Source: JAHFLF01 sp964560145
Lineage (GTDB): Bacteria; Patescibacteriota; Minisyncoccia; UBA6257; 1-14-0-10-44-23
Direction of reading: 5' to 3'
NCBI GenBank assembly: GCA_964560145.1
Contig: CAZLKS010000006.1
Location: 1-34,645, forward strand
Length of the DNA stretch: 34,645 nt
Part shown: positions 24,819 to 31,970 of the stretch, piece after piece
Numbering within the stretch: position 1 is the stretch's first letter
Layout: each line of letters starts with the position of its first letter
Program-made: the position numbers and the translations under genes
The notes under the pieces: model-generated
Seen by the model: the letters and a program-made list of their open reading frames with translations, nothing else
What the model was told of the DNA's origin: nothing
Database searches by the model: none

Positions 24819-25922
24819 ATGTCCTCTTCCTTCTATAGAACCTATCGACCACGCACCCTCGCCGACATTCTCGGACAGGAACAAGTAACTGCAGTACTTC
24901 AACAAGCTGCTGCAACTAACAAGCTCGGTCATGCTTATCTTTTTTACGGAACACGAGGCAGTGGCAAGACAACAGCCGCCCGCATTCTTGCCAAGCTCGC
25001 CTGTTGTGCCACGCGAGCGACCGATGAAAAATTCCGCACCAAGGGTGAGCCGTGCAACCACTGTACTGCCTGCAACGAAATCGACGCGGGTCGCGGCATC
25101 GACGTTATCGAGATTGACGCAGCTAGTAACAATGGCGTCGACAACGTTCGCGAGATAATCGACGGCGTTCGCCTTGCACCATCAAGCTATCCCTACAAGA
25201 TAATTATTTTCGACGAGGTGCATATGATGACTAAGCAGGGATTCAATGCACTCCTCAAAACGCTCGAGGAACCGCCAGCCCATGCCATCTTCATTCTCGC
25301 CACTACTGATTTTGAAAAAGTGCCGCCCACCATCACGAGCCGCACGCAGCGTTTTCATTTCCGTAAGCTTGCACTGAGCTTCATTATCGACAAACTCAAA
25401 TCAATCGTTAAAGCCGAAAAACTAAAAGTAGATGACGATGCGATTGAGCTGATTGCTGCCCTCGGAGACGGCAGCTTACGCGACGCCGAAACCGTGCTCT
25501 CGCAAATAACCTCGCTCAAAGAAACAGTGACAACTGAAGTTGTCGAGAAGCATCTCGGCCGTCTTGGCTTTAGTCGTGTCGCTGGCCTCGCCGACCTCGT
25601 CCTAGCACAAAACCTTAAATCTGCCCTCGAGAAAGTTAGCGAGATAAACGAAGGCGGCTACAACATCACCGAACTCACCAAAGAGCTCATTCACTATTTT
25701 CGTCGTGTCATTACCCTTAAATACAATCCAGACCTTGAAGTAGAGTTTAAGAAAGAGCTCACGACCAAAGAACTCGAACAGATAAAAGCACACGCAAAAA
25801 CCGCCGATAGCACGAAGCTTATCTCGCTCATCAAATCACTCATCACCGCCTACTCACAGATGCGCTACTCCCCATTCGCCAGCATTCCACTCGAAGTCGC
25901 CCTTATCGAACAGATGAAATAA
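24819..25922 (+). CDS. dnaX: DNA polymerase III clamp-loader subunit gamma/tau
   Basis: The AAA+ motor of the clamp loader. Visible: YRPRTLADILGQEQV, Walker A GTRGSGKT (44-51), zinc cysteines (CCATRAT..EPCNHCTAC), Walker B region IIIFDEVHMMT, and the sensor/arginine-finger segment TITSRTQRFHF. The 367-aa length stops after domain III, so only a gamma-like product is made with no tau C-terminus. No frameshift signal (A6-7 slip site) is obvious near the end. ATG 24819 lacks an SD. It begins the plus-strand block dnaX-25926-26431. Confidence 0.96.
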   Translation: MSSSFYRTYRPRTLADILGQEQVTAVLQQAAATNKLGHAYLFYGTRGSGKTTAARILAKLACCATRATDEKFRTKGEPCNHCTACNEIDAGRGIDVIEIDAASNNGVDNVREIIDGVRLAPSSYPYKIIIFDEVHMMTKQGFNALLKTLEEPPAHAIFILATTDFEKVPPTITSRTQRFHFRKLALSFIIDKLKSIVKAEKLKVDDDAIELIAALGDGSLRDAETVLSQITSLKETVTTEVVEKHLGRLGFSRVAGLADLVLAQNLKSALEKVSEINEGGYNITELTKELIHYFRRVITLKYNPDLEVEFKKELTTKELEQIKAHAKTADSTKLISLIKSLITAYSQMRYSPFASIPLEVALIEQMK

Positions 25923-25925
25923 AAT

Positions 25926-26405
25926 ATGAAACCAATCGATCATTCGTATTTCAAAGAAGAATGGGAGAATGATGAGGCAGATACGCAAGAATACTCCTCA
26001 CCTGAGGGCGAGCGCGACCCCATGGCCAAAACTGCTCTCGCTGCCTACCAGACCATGAAAGATGGTTGCAAAACCAACCCGCTTTTGGGCGAACTCTTGC
26101 TTGATACGCAGAACGCAATTGCACGATATTTGATAAGCATAGCTAAGCTGAATGAGCTTATTAGTCGGCAAAAGAAAGGTGAAGAAATTTCTAAGTACAC
26201 CGTTGGTGGTGCCGACCGCTCTCGTCGTTCAGCGCATGACGCACTCATCGACTCGGTAAACATTTTGTCCCGTGCTTTTGCTAAATTTGGACTTGACAAT
26301 AACTGGAGAAATGTTGTAGGATTACAAACCCGAGAGCAGGTTACCCGTTGGGCAATACAAGTCGGAAGCAGCGTAGCCGCCGATCTTGCAAAGCCAGAAA
26401 AGTAA
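25926..26405 (+). CDS. Unknown soluble protein, 159 aa
   Basis: Not assigned to a family. It starts three bases after the dnaX stop, so it is in the same transcript and possibly translationally coupled. The first 45 residues are acidic and polar; the rest is helical with a conserved-looking RRSAHDALIDSVNILSRAFAKFGLD stretch at about 98-122. No signal or membrane segment is present. A replication or DNA-related role would be guesswork from the neighbour alone. Confidence 0.75.
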   Translation: MKPIDHSYFKEEWENDEADTQEYSSPEGERDPMAKTALAAYQTMKDGCKTNPLLGELLLDTQNAIARYLISIAKLNELISRQKKGEEISKYTVGGADRSRRSAHDALIDSVNILSRAFAKFGLDNNWRNVVGLQTREQVTRWAIQVGSSVAADLAKPEK

Positions 26406-26430
26406 CCAAATCCAGCGAAAGGAGGTCCCC

Positions 26431-26673
26431 GTGCCGGATAATCCCGCAGGAAAAGCACGTGCTCAGTGTCGGACTCCGACGCTGCAGCAACTCTGGCTAA
26501 GCGTTTCGGTTGCCGCCAACGAATACATTCAGGCTCGCCTGCGAGTCGAGAATGAAGCGGGGGCAATCAAAAGCGCCGAGCGTAACTTTCTCAGTGCGAG
26601 AGCAAATCTCGCGAAAGCGCTGATGACACGCCTCACTTTTGACGAGTGGGCGGTCATGAAACTCGAAGAGTAA
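26431..26673 (+). CDS. Small SD-driven helical protein, 80 aa
   Basis: An 80-aa, Ala/Arg/Glu-rich helical protein (LQQLWLSVSVAANEYIQARL; ERNFLSARANLAKALMTRL) with no recognised domain. The start is GTG 26431, chosen because AAAGGAGGT places GGAGG (26421-26425) five bases upstream. This contrasts with its SD-less neighbours. It ends at a strong terminator nine bases after the stop. It belongs to the GC-rich, SD-rich small-gene style also seen at 7675 and 33564. It may be co-transcribed with dnaX, since no separate promoter is clear. Confidence 0.72.
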   Translation: MPDNPAGKARAQCRTPTLQQLWLSVSVAANEYIQARLRVENEAGAIKSAERNFLSARANLAKALMTRLTFDEWAVMKLEE

Positions 26674-26681
26674 CGCACAAA

Positions 26682-26721
26682 GGCCCAGGCAAGCACCATG
26701 CTCCTGGGCCGTCCGTTTTTT
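26682..26721 (+). terminator. Terminator of the dnaX block
   Basis: GGCCCAGG (26682-26689) pairs perfectly with CCTGGGCC (26703-26710), with AGC/GCT pairing inside the loop, followed by GTCCGTTTTTT. Confidence 0.9.
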
Positions 26722-26756
26722 ATAGACTTTGCCACCCCCCCTCCCCATCTGTCATC

Positions 26757-26818
26757 CCGCCCCCGTTTGTCATCCTGCTTGTCCCGAGTGTTCCCGAGGG
26801 GAGCCTGTCGAAGGAACT
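26757..26818 (+). repeat. Dispersed repeat, second copy
   Basis: GTCATCCTGCTTGTCCCGAG continues as TGTTCCCGAGGGGAGCCTGTCGAAGG. It matches the gap-flanking repeat at 7322-7383 in inverse orientation with only a few changes. It lies in the non-coding space between the terminator and the gene at 26863. Confidence 0.7.
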
Positions 26819-26862
26819 TGTACCCTCTCTTTTTCCCCCGCCACTTCCGCTATACTAACCTC

Positions 26863-27423
26863 ATGTCCTTCGCTCGACTCAAACAACTTCTCACCGACTC
26901 CCACGTCAAAGTCGGCTCAGTTGACGATATTAAATCTGCTCAGGTCATCGTCACGCATTGTGCCGACATACTCCAAGACGGAACTGCTGGTCGCGGCAAT
27001 ATCCTCATCGCCGAGCACGCCAATCGATTACACGAACGGTTTGGCCTACCCATCATCGCTCAGCGTGAAATACTTCTTGCAAAACCGAATCTGCCAACAA
27101 TCGCCATTGTCGGAGCCGACTCCAGTGGTGGTATCCGCAAGCGGCCAGCTGATACGCACGAAGTTTGCGAAGCCCAAAAGAAAATCTGCAACGAACAAGG
27201 CTGGAAGAACGTCCTCGTCGTCACTTTTCCCGACCACATGTGGCGTGCCTGCGAGGTTTATAAAAAACTAGGACTAAACCCCATCCCCGCCGTCATGTTT
27301 GGTAATCCAAATATTTACTTCGAGAAAACAGCTCGCCGCTGGCAGCTGCGCAATCGCCTGAGATACCTGTATCTCTGGGAAATTCCCGCCCGTTTCCTGT
27401 TTCACTATCGCAACTGGATTTAA
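26863..27423 (+). CDS. YdcF/SanA-like (DUF218) protein, tentative
   Basis: A soluble 186-aa protein. The order of elements, namely an early strand-loop (VIVTHCADILQDG), IAIVGADSS in the centre, then NVLVVTFPDHMWRACEVYKKLGL, resembles the DUF218 (ElyC/SanA/YdcF) fold. There the late HMxRA helix follows a nucleotide-like loop. The resemblance is partial and the usual membrane helix is missing. ATG 26863 is the likely start since the upstream frame is made of the dispersed repeat. No SD is present. It is followed by tRNA-Gln. Confidence 0.5.
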   Translation: MSFARLKQLLTDSHVKVGSVDDIKSAQVIVTHCADILQDGTAGRGNILIAEHANRLHERFGLPIIAQREILLAKPNLPTIAIVGADSSGGIRKRPADTHEVCEAQKKICNEQGWKNVLVVTFPDHMWRACEVYKKLGLNPIPAVMFGNPNIYFEKTARRWQLRNRLRYLYLWEIPARFLFHYRNWI

Positions 27424-27492
27424 ATGCCAGTCCACCCTTTTGGTTGAAAAATGAGCCTAACGCTGATACTATCTAACCATCAGTTTCTACCT

Positions 27493-27563
27493 TGGGGGAT
27501 CGTCTAATGGTAGGACACGGCCCTTTGAAGGCTGGCATCTAGGTTCGATTCCTAGTCCCCCAA
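27493..27563 (+). tRNA. tRNA-Gln(TTG)
   Basis: A 71-nt cloverleaf with acceptor TGGGGGA / TCCCCCA, discriminator A, D arm with AATGGTAGGACA, and anticodon stem CGGCC / GGCTG around loop CTTTGAA (anticodon TTG). The T arm is CTAGG-TTCGATT-CCTAG. CCA is not encoded. The opening U1-A72 pair is typical for glutamine tRNA. Confidence 0.95.
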
Positions 27564-27789
27564 CAATCGCTCGGTTTTCCTTGCCGGGCACCACACGTCG
27601 CCACCTGCTGGCGGCGCGTCCTATACACTCCCAGCCAAGCTGGTCCGTGAATTGCCCGGACAAGGAAAACTCTCGCTCCCGTGGTATACCCCAAAAAATG
27701 TAACAAATTTTGTCGGAGAAATCGTAATCCCAGAGAGTTCTTCAGCAGAAGAAACAGTTAGACTCATTAAGCAGAGTTCTGGCCTATAA
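27556..27789 (+). pseudogene. Coding remnant just after tRNA-Gln
   Basis: The frame open from the tRNA 3' end to TAA 27787-27789 has the look of a protein C-terminus: FLAGHHTSPPAGGASYTLP, then LPGQGKLSLPWYTPKNVTNF and EIVIPESSSAEETVRLIKQS. It has no ATG, GTG or SD, so it seems to be the tail of a lost gene. An inverted repeat (TTTTCCTTGCCGGGCA and TTGCCCGGACAAGGAAAA) lies within it, and a structured RNA reading is the alternative. The protein family is not recognised. Confidence 0.3.
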
Positions 27790-27879
27790 AAGTTCCAGCT
27801 TCGTCCCCTATCGTCAACACATTTTTATAAAACATTCAATATTGTGTTTTTTTAAGTATTCAATTAACCTACGAAGGTA

Positions 27880-28200
27880 GTCGTGGTAAGAAAAGCATAC
27901 AGCAGCCCAGCGCCTCTCGCCCTCAATGGGAAGAGGTAAAGGCCGCCCCTCTTCGGAGTGGTGGATGCCCAAGCGGCAAAACAATGTTGGGAAACTATGC
28001 TGAGAGGGTAATGCAGCCTACTGCAAAGACCCAGACCGATAAATACGTTCCGGCCGCAAGGTACGGGCGTGGCTAAGGAATAACGGACCTTGTTCCGTAC
28101 ATCTCGAAGCCTCGGCCATCGCAAGGGCGAAAGCTCAGGCGATAGGGGTACTACCACGACCCCGCGCGGCCCTCCCCTAGCTTCGGCAAAGGGAGGGCCG
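27880..28200 (+). ncRNA. Unidentified structured RNA
   Basis: A GC-rich island in A/T-rich surroundings that folds well. A nine-base closing stem joins GTCGTGGTA (27880-27888) with TACCACGAC (28152-28160). Inside are AGCATA/TATGCT, CCTCT/AGAGG with a CCC/GGG top, GCCGC/GCGGC enclosing a TTCG tetraloop, and GGGT/ACCC with TGCAG-CCTA-CTGCA. Further in are GGCCG/CGGCC enclosing GTACGG/CCGTAC, and ATCGC/GCGAT enclosing a GAAA tetraloop. A ten-base hairpin CGGCCCTCCC/GGGAGGGCCG follows (28167-28200). Strand is inferred from the UUCG and GAAA loops. It lacks recognisable RNase P, tmRNA, SRP or 6S core strings. The frame on the opposite strand (27864-28157) is a shadow. Confidence 0.7.
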
Positions 28201-28300
28201 TAAACTATCTACGAGATTATTTCAATTTCTTTCCAAAAATTGGTACGAGCAGCGCCTCCTGTCTACCGGCAGAAAAGTACATCTGCACCAAACTTTTTGT

Positions 28301-28336
28301 AAAAACTAAGGGCGCGGTCTCCGAGAGACCACGCCC
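28301..28336 (-). terminator. Terminator of the 28359 gene
   Basis: On the minus strand GGGCGTGGTCT-CTCGG-AGACCGCGCCC (11 pairs, one G-U) is followed by TTAGTTTTT. The space 28201-28300 between the structured RNA and this site holds nothing I can name. Confidence 0.85.
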
Positions 28337-28358
28337 CGATGATGGATTCGAGCGGCGT

Positions 28359-28916
28359 CTAGCGGCCGCTCTTCTTCTTGTTGCCGCCGTCCTGGCCCTT
28401 CCTGGAGGGCCACTGGTGTCGTTCGACGTCCTTCCGACGTCGCTTCTCCTTCTCTCCGATGATGACGGCGCACTCGGTGAGAGTCTTCGCCGCCTTCTCG
28501 ACGGACTGGACGGCCCGCTCGAGCTCCTCCCGCGGGCACCAGCCCACGATCTGCGGGAGCTTCCCGCCGGAGTGGGGCGGGGCCAGCTTCACGTAGGCGA
28601 CCTTGTCGCCGACGCGGAGGACGCTGTTCGCCGCGGAACGCTCGTCCGCGATGACAGCCGTCAGCTTCCCGCCGACGGTCCGTGCGCAGCCGAGGCCGCG
28701 CATCGAAACGTGCCCGAAGCCCGAGGTGGCGGTCTTGCCGCCGGCCGGCGCCTCCGGCTCGTCCAGTCGGACAATCATCCATCCCTTGGCCAGATTGGCC
28801 ATGGAGACGGTTCCGGTCCCGTACTGCTCCGGGATCTTGACTTCCGGCTTGGCGACCGGGGCGGGGGTGGACTGGGCATCGGAAGCGACGGGGTCCACAG
28901 CGGCGGTGAGCGTCAT
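28359..28916 (-). CDS. GC-rich protein of unknown function, 185 aa
   Basis: The protein has an Ala/Pro/Val-rich N-terminus (about 30 residues) and a beta-rich middle with many Gly turns (GTGTVSMANLAKGWMIVRLD; LRVGDKVAYVKLAPP). A Glu-rich helix (REELERAVQSVEKAAKTL) follows, then a very basic tail (KEKRRRKDVERHQW; KKKSGR). No family is recognised. The start ATG 28916 has the SD GAGGAGAA eight bases before it. A promoter (TTGACA-17-TAGGTT, 29019-28991) and a terminator enclose just this gene. Base composition is far more GC-rich than the neighbours, which may mean transfer or strong codon selection. The frames at 28306-28782 and 28416-28988 are shadows. Confidence 0.75.
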   Translation of the reverse strand: MTLTAAVDPVASDAQSTPAPVAKPEVKIPEQYGTGTVSMANLAKGWMIVRLDEPEAPAGGKTATSGFGHVSMRGLGCARTVGGKLTAVIADERSAANSVLRVGDKVAYVKLAPPHSGGKLPQIVGWCPREELERAVQSVEKAAKTLTECAVIIGEKEKRRRKDVERHQWPSRKGQDGGNKKKSGR

Positions 28917-28990
28917 AACATTCTCCTCGATGACAGAGACAATAATCCCGGTAAATTAATTCCAGCCAATACTGGAAACCGGTTGTAGTT

Positions 28991-29019
28991 AACCTAACAT
29001 ATTAATGCAAATCTGTCAA
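28991..29019 (-). promoter_or_regulatory. Promoter of the 28359 gene
   Basis: TTGACA (29019-29014) is followed after 17 bases by TAGGTT (28996-28991), a perfect -35 with a weak -10. It gives a leader of about 65 bases, ending with GAGGAGAATGTT-ATG. Confidence 0.5.
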
Positions 29020-29041
29020 CCCCCCTCTCTGGGTTGAGTGA

Positions 29042-29635
29042 TTACAGCACGCCAAGTTTTTTAAGCTGCCAGTAGCATTTAGCGGTAGCAGCAACGTCGG
29101 CGATGGCATTGTGGGCGCCTTCAAAATCACAACCAAAGAGTTTGGCGTGAAGTTCGGCCAGTTTAGGCCACTTATAATCCCCGTATCCATTAGGACTCGG
29201 GATAGCACAGAAATTCGTGGTCGCCTCTTTTGTGCAAATTCTTTTTTTCGCGATGACCGGGTTCGGCAACTTGTTTCGTAGGAACTCGGCGCCAATAACC
29301 ATTTCGTCAAAACTCATATTGTGTGCAACAAGACACACTGAGCGCTGCATTTCGGACTGAAATGCATTCAAGACTGCGAGAATCGATTCCCCCTCCCGTA
29401 AGGCACGCTCAGTGCTGATACCGTGGATAGCCGCAACCTCTTTGGGAATCGTAAAGCCATCGGGCTTAATAATGTAGCTGCCCTGTGACAACTCGCGGCC
29501 ACTCTCTTCGTACAATATCCACGCCAGCTGTACGAGCCGCGGCCAATTTGCAACGTCCGTCACTGGTGCTCGCCAGCTGCGAGGTAATCCAGTTGTTTCT
29601 GTATCAAAAAATAAAATTGCATTCGATTTTGCCAT
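29042..29635 (-). CDS. DnaQ-like DEDDh 3'-5' exonuclease
   Basis: A 197-aa exonuclease of the DEDDh superfamily, which removes nucleotides from 3' ends. Motif Exo I is FFDTETTGLP, Exo II LVAHNMSFDEMVIGAEF and Exo III GAHNAIADVAATAKCY with the His four residues before the Asp. IHGISTERA lies at the expected site between Exo I and Exo II. It could be a stand-alone proofreading or repair exonuclease. ATG 29635 (MAKSNAILFF) is chosen over the upstream 29653 because the first strand of the fold begins there. No SD is present. Confidence 0.9.
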   Translation of the reverse strand: MAKSNAILFFDTETTGLPRSWRAPVTDVANWPRLVQLAWILYEESGRELSQGSYIIKPDGFTIPKEVAAIHGISTERALREGESILAVLNAFQSEMQRSVCLVAHNMSFDEMVIGAEFLRNKLPNPVIAKKRICTKEATTNFCAIPSPNGYGDYKWPKLAELHAKLFGCDFEGAHNAIADVAATAKCYWQLKKLGVL

Positions 29636-29690
29636 GTATCCAGTATATACCATGGTTTAAACCTAATCGTACACCTTTCGGGATATTCGT

Positions 29691-29724
29691 AAAAAATGTA
29701 CCCCGCTAGCTGTTGCCGGCGGGG
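29691..29724 (-). terminator. Terminator overlapping a stop codon
   Basis: On the minus strand CCCCGC-(12)-GCGGGG is followed by TACATTTTTT. The TAG stop of the membrane-protein gene (29706-29708) lies inside the hairpin, a very tight gene end. Confidence 0.8.
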
Positions 29725-30293
29725 TGGATGTTGGGGCGTCTTGCGCGTAGGTAGGCGTCGAGGACGAATCCGAGCGACGCGACCTGTTGGATACAGAGAA
29801 TCCAGTGCCCGTTTAATGCGACGAGTGCCGCCATCGCACCGTTCATGGGCAGGTACCAGAGATACCCAGACGGGCGGTGCTTGGCGATAAGTGGCGTGCC
29901 GATGAGGAATCCGGCAACTGAGATGATCTCGAGTGCTTGACCGAACTCGTGGAACCCGCTCCTGTCGTAGAGGCTGAGTCCGAGCCCGAGTGCCGCACTT
30001 ACGTAAGCGGTTCGTGAAAGCCATGACGGTTCCCTGCCGACACCGCGAAGCGCGATGAGAAGACCGAGAATGAGCGATGGAACACCGCTCATCTCAACGA
30101 GCATCACCATCCAGTTTCGGTCCATCACGAAGATGGCGAACCAAGCAGGCAGCCCAACCATATAGAGAATCCATGACCACACACGCCACCGCCGCTTGCT
30201 CGCTTCATCAGTCAATCGTTCGGCGCGGGAGTAGGCAAACTTGTTCGCAAGGAACCAGCCGCCTCCCCAACACTGCAAGATATCAATCAGCAC
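29706..30293 (-). CDS. Multi-pass membrane protein, PnuC-like in outline
   Basis: A 195-aa protein with about six or seven membrane helices, for example WSWILYMVGLPAWFAIFVM, VPSLILGLLIALRG, AYVSAALGLGLSLY and ISVAGFLIGTPLIA. The final part, MNGAMAALVALNGHWILCIQQVASLGFVLDAYLRAR, recalls the end of PnuC-type vitamin transporters, but I do not see their signature Trp motifs clearly. The start is GTG 30293, preceded by AAAGGGGGAGCT, a strong SD. A TTGACA lies about 60 bases upstream. GC-rich, a single gene closed by its own terminator. Confidence 0.6.
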   Translation of the reverse strand: MLIDILQCWGGGWFLANKFAYSRAERLTDEASKRRWRVWSWILYMVGLPAWFAIFVMDRNWMVMLVEMSGVPSLILGLLIALRGVGREPSWLSRTAYVSAALGLGLSLYDRSGFHEFGQALEIISVAGFLIGTPLIAKHRPSGYLWYLPMNGAMAALVALNGHWILCIQQVASLGFVLDAYLRARRPNIHPAGNS

Positions 30294-30364
30294 AGCTCCC
30301 CCTTTCTTTTCATGCCCGCATTACTCTTGCATACTCACGCAAATGCTGTCAAAAAAAGTCTTAC

Positions 30365-30682
30365 TCAAATTACGCCTCTTTCACTGCACTCGCGTACTAG
30401 TACATGAACAGTGTCGCCGGACATCACCCCCTCCGCCTTACGCGCCGATGCCTTGAGCGGCAAGAGGTAGGTATTCGACTTCTTGTCTGGAAAGATTGAG
30501 GTCTCCCATGATGTCTTCCCGATTTGCACGTGCACCTTAACTGCGCCCCAGCCTCGCCGCTCCTTTGTCTTTTGCGATTCAGCAACTAGCCTTGCTTCTT
30601 TTTGCGGCAAAGAAACAAAATGCCAGGCTGCCTCACCTGGATACACCCAAACTCTCGCCGAAAAACTTAACAAATCAAACAT
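30365..30682 (-). CDS. DUF1905-domain protein
   Basis: A 105-aa protein matching DUF1905: FSARVWVYPGEAAWHFVSLP at the start, RGWGAVKVHVQIGKTSWETS and IFPDKKSNTYLLPLKASARKAEGV toward the end, then a GDTVHVLV strand. It is a small beta-barrel of unknown function. ATG 30682 fits the domain; the GTG 12 bases upstream is an alternative. It is the last gene of the minus-strand group that starts at 32396, 44 bases after the small membrane protein. The palindrome GTACTAGTAC lies inside its last codons. Confidence 0.85.
   Translation of the reverse strand: MFDLLSFSARVWVYPGEAAWHFVSLPQKEARLVAESQKTKERRGWGAVKVHVQIGKTSWETSIFPDKKSNTYLLPLKASARKAEGVMSGDTVHVLVRECSERGVI
30394..30403. promoter_or_regulatory. 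GTACTAGTAC palindrome, copy 1
   Basis: A perfect ten-base palindrome inside the 3' end of the DUF1905 gene (codons for H-V-L-V-R). Its context on the minus strand, CACTGTTCATGTACTAGTACG, resembles that of copy 2 (CACTGTTGTACTAGTACG). A regulatory meaning is less likely here than at the two upstream copies. Confidence 0.3.
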
Positions 30683-30726
30683 TTCTAAAAACACCCTTGC
30701 AGTTAGGTGGCTAATCCGACTACGCG

Positions 30727-31080
30727 CTATTGCTTATCTTCACCCGCCTTCTTCCACTCACGCAGCCTATCAGTAAGCGACTTCCCGCTGACAAAAACAA
30801 AGATTCGGTCAAAAAAACCCGCAAGCGCCATGTTCATTCGCTCTGCCCTACCTGGTACAGCATGTGCAATCGCCCGCACCAACAAAACGCCCAGTATATA
30901 CGCCCCCATAATCAAAAGAATCGTCTTCTGCGAGAAAAAGCTGCGGATTGGGATAATAGTAAATACTGCTCCGAAAATTATAAGAACGTAGGCAGCAAAA
31001 CCGCGCATAAAAAGCCCGCCAAATAGGAAAACGACCACCAGTGTCCATAGAATCGGCGCCAAAAAGATATCCATATACAT
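30727..31080 (-). CDS. Small membrane protein, 117 aa
   Basis: Three hydrophobic helices (IFLAPILWTLVVVFLFGGLF; AAYVLIIFGAVFTIIPI; ILLIMGAYILGVLLVRAI) are followed by a basic amphipathic tail. The family is unknown. ATG 31080 or ATG 31074. It sits 31 bases after msrB and 44 before the DUF1905 gene in the same direction, so it is likely co-transcribed with the methionine sulfoxide reductases. Confidence 0.68.
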   Translation of the reverse strand: MYMDIFLAPILWTLVVVFLFGGLFMRGFAAYVLIIFGAVFTIIPIRSFFSQKTILLIMGAYILGVLLVRAIAHAVPGRAERMNMALAGFFDRIFVFVSGKSLTDRLREWKKAGEDKQ

Positions 31081-31111
31081 TCATTAAAACATCAACGACT
31101 CATTCAATCAA

Positions 31112-31474
31112 TCACCCAAAACAGACCGAATTCGTGCAGTAGCGTTTGCCAGTTTTCGTTGGTCCATCACTAAACACGTGCCCTAAATGCGACTGGCAGC
31201 GCGCACAGAGTATTTCCGTGCGCACCATGCCGTGACTCGCATCCTCCCGTTCAATCACCGCACCGGGCAAGGCCATATCAAAACTCGGCCAACCAGTGCC
31301 GGACTCAAACTTCGCCGTTCCCGGAAAAAGAGCCACGTCACACACCCGACAGTGATATGCACCATCCGCACCGGGCGTAATTGCCCGACCAGAAAAAGGA
31401 ACTTCGGTGCCCGCCTGACGTAGCACGCGATACTCCTCTGCAGTCAACTTCTGTTTTATTTCCTCGTCATTCAT
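31112..31474 (-). CDS. msrB: Peptide-methionine (R)-S-oxide reductase MsrB
   Basis: MsrB reduces the R form of methionine sulfoxide in proteins. The 120-aa enzyme shows YHCRVCDVALF and ILCARCQSHLGHVFSDGP, whose two CxxC pairs bind structural zinc, plus FESGTGWPSFD and the catalytic cysteine in KRYCTNS. ATG 31474 (MNDEEIKQKL) is four bases after the msrA stop, so the pair is coupled. The longer frame upstream overlaps msrA. The C-terminus stops soon after the active-site Cys, a compact form. Confidence 0.95.
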   Translation of the reverse strand: MNDEEIKQKLTAEEYRVLRQAGTEVPFSGRAITPGADGAYHCRVCDVALFPGTAKFESGTGWPSFDMALPGAVIEREDASHGMVRTEILCARCQSHLGHVFSDGPTKTGKRYCTNSVCFG

Positions 31475-31478
31475 GATG

Positions 31479-31964
31479 TTATAGATAACTCCCAAAGTAT
31501 ACCGCATGACAGGTGTAGCCATCCGGATTTTTTTGCAGGTAATCCTGATGATACTCCTCGGCTCGGTAAAACTTCGTAAATGGCTCCAGCGTTGTTACCA
31601 CCGGCTCCTTCCATCTCCCCGATTGATTCACCCGCTCGATAAACTCCTGCGCCTCGCGTCGCTCCTCTTCATTCTGATAAAAAATCGCTGAACGATATGA
31701 CGAGCCGACGTCATTGCCCTGCCTATTCTTTGTCGTCGGATTGTGAACGCGAAAAAAGAAGTCTAACAGGTGTCGATAATCAATCTGCTCGTCATCATAT
31801 ACTATCTCGAGCGCCTCCGCGTGACCTGGATGATTCTCGTAGGTTGGATGGGTGTTGTCGCCGCCGGTATACCCTGCGGTTATCTCTAATACTCCCAGCT
31901 GCTGACGAAACAGCTCTTCTAGTCCCCAAAAGCAACCTCCTGCAAGATACGTAGTTTTTCGCAT
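31479..31964 (-). CDS. msrA: Peptide-methionine (S)-S-oxide reductase MsrA
   Basis: MsrA reduces the S form of methionine sulfoxide. The 161-aa enzyme begins MRKTTYLAGGCFWGLEELF with the catalytic Cys in GCFWG. It continues with the family segments TAGYTGGDNTHPTYE, HAEALEIVYDD, FFRVHNPTTKNRQGNDVGSSYRSAIFY and FYRAEEYHQDYL. It lacks the C-terminal resolving cysteines of longer MsrA enzymes. ATG 31964 lies seven bases after the preceding stop. With msrB it forms an oxidative-damage repair pair. Confidence 0.97.
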   Translation of the reverse strand: MRKTTYLAGGCFWGLEELFRQQLGVLEITAGYTGGDNTHPTYENHPGHAEALEIVYDDEQIDYRHLLDFFFRVHNPTTKNRQGNDVGSSYRSAIFYQNEEERREAQEFIERVNQSGRWKEPVVTTLEPFTKFYRAEEYHQDYLQKNPDGYTCHAVYFGSYL

Positions 31965-31970
31965 GACTGT

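Noticed and set aside
26698..26862. N-terminal extension of the YdcF-like gene
   Set aside because: It is translation of the terminator and the dispersed repeat, not protein sequence.
27864..28157. 97-aa minus-strand frame over the structured RNA
   Set aside because: Composition follows the RNA helices; no SD, no domain, and the RNA fold explains the sequence better.
27870..28200. RNase P RNA, tmRNA or group I intron
   Set aside because: I could not find the conserved RNase P strings (GAGGAAAGUC, ACAGAA...GGCUUA), a tmRNA tRNA-like end, or clear P7 core strings. A divergent form is still possible, so it is left unnamed.
28416..28988. 190-aa plus-strand frame opposite the 28359 gene
   Set aside because: A GC-rich shadow; the minus-strand gene has promoter, SD and terminator.
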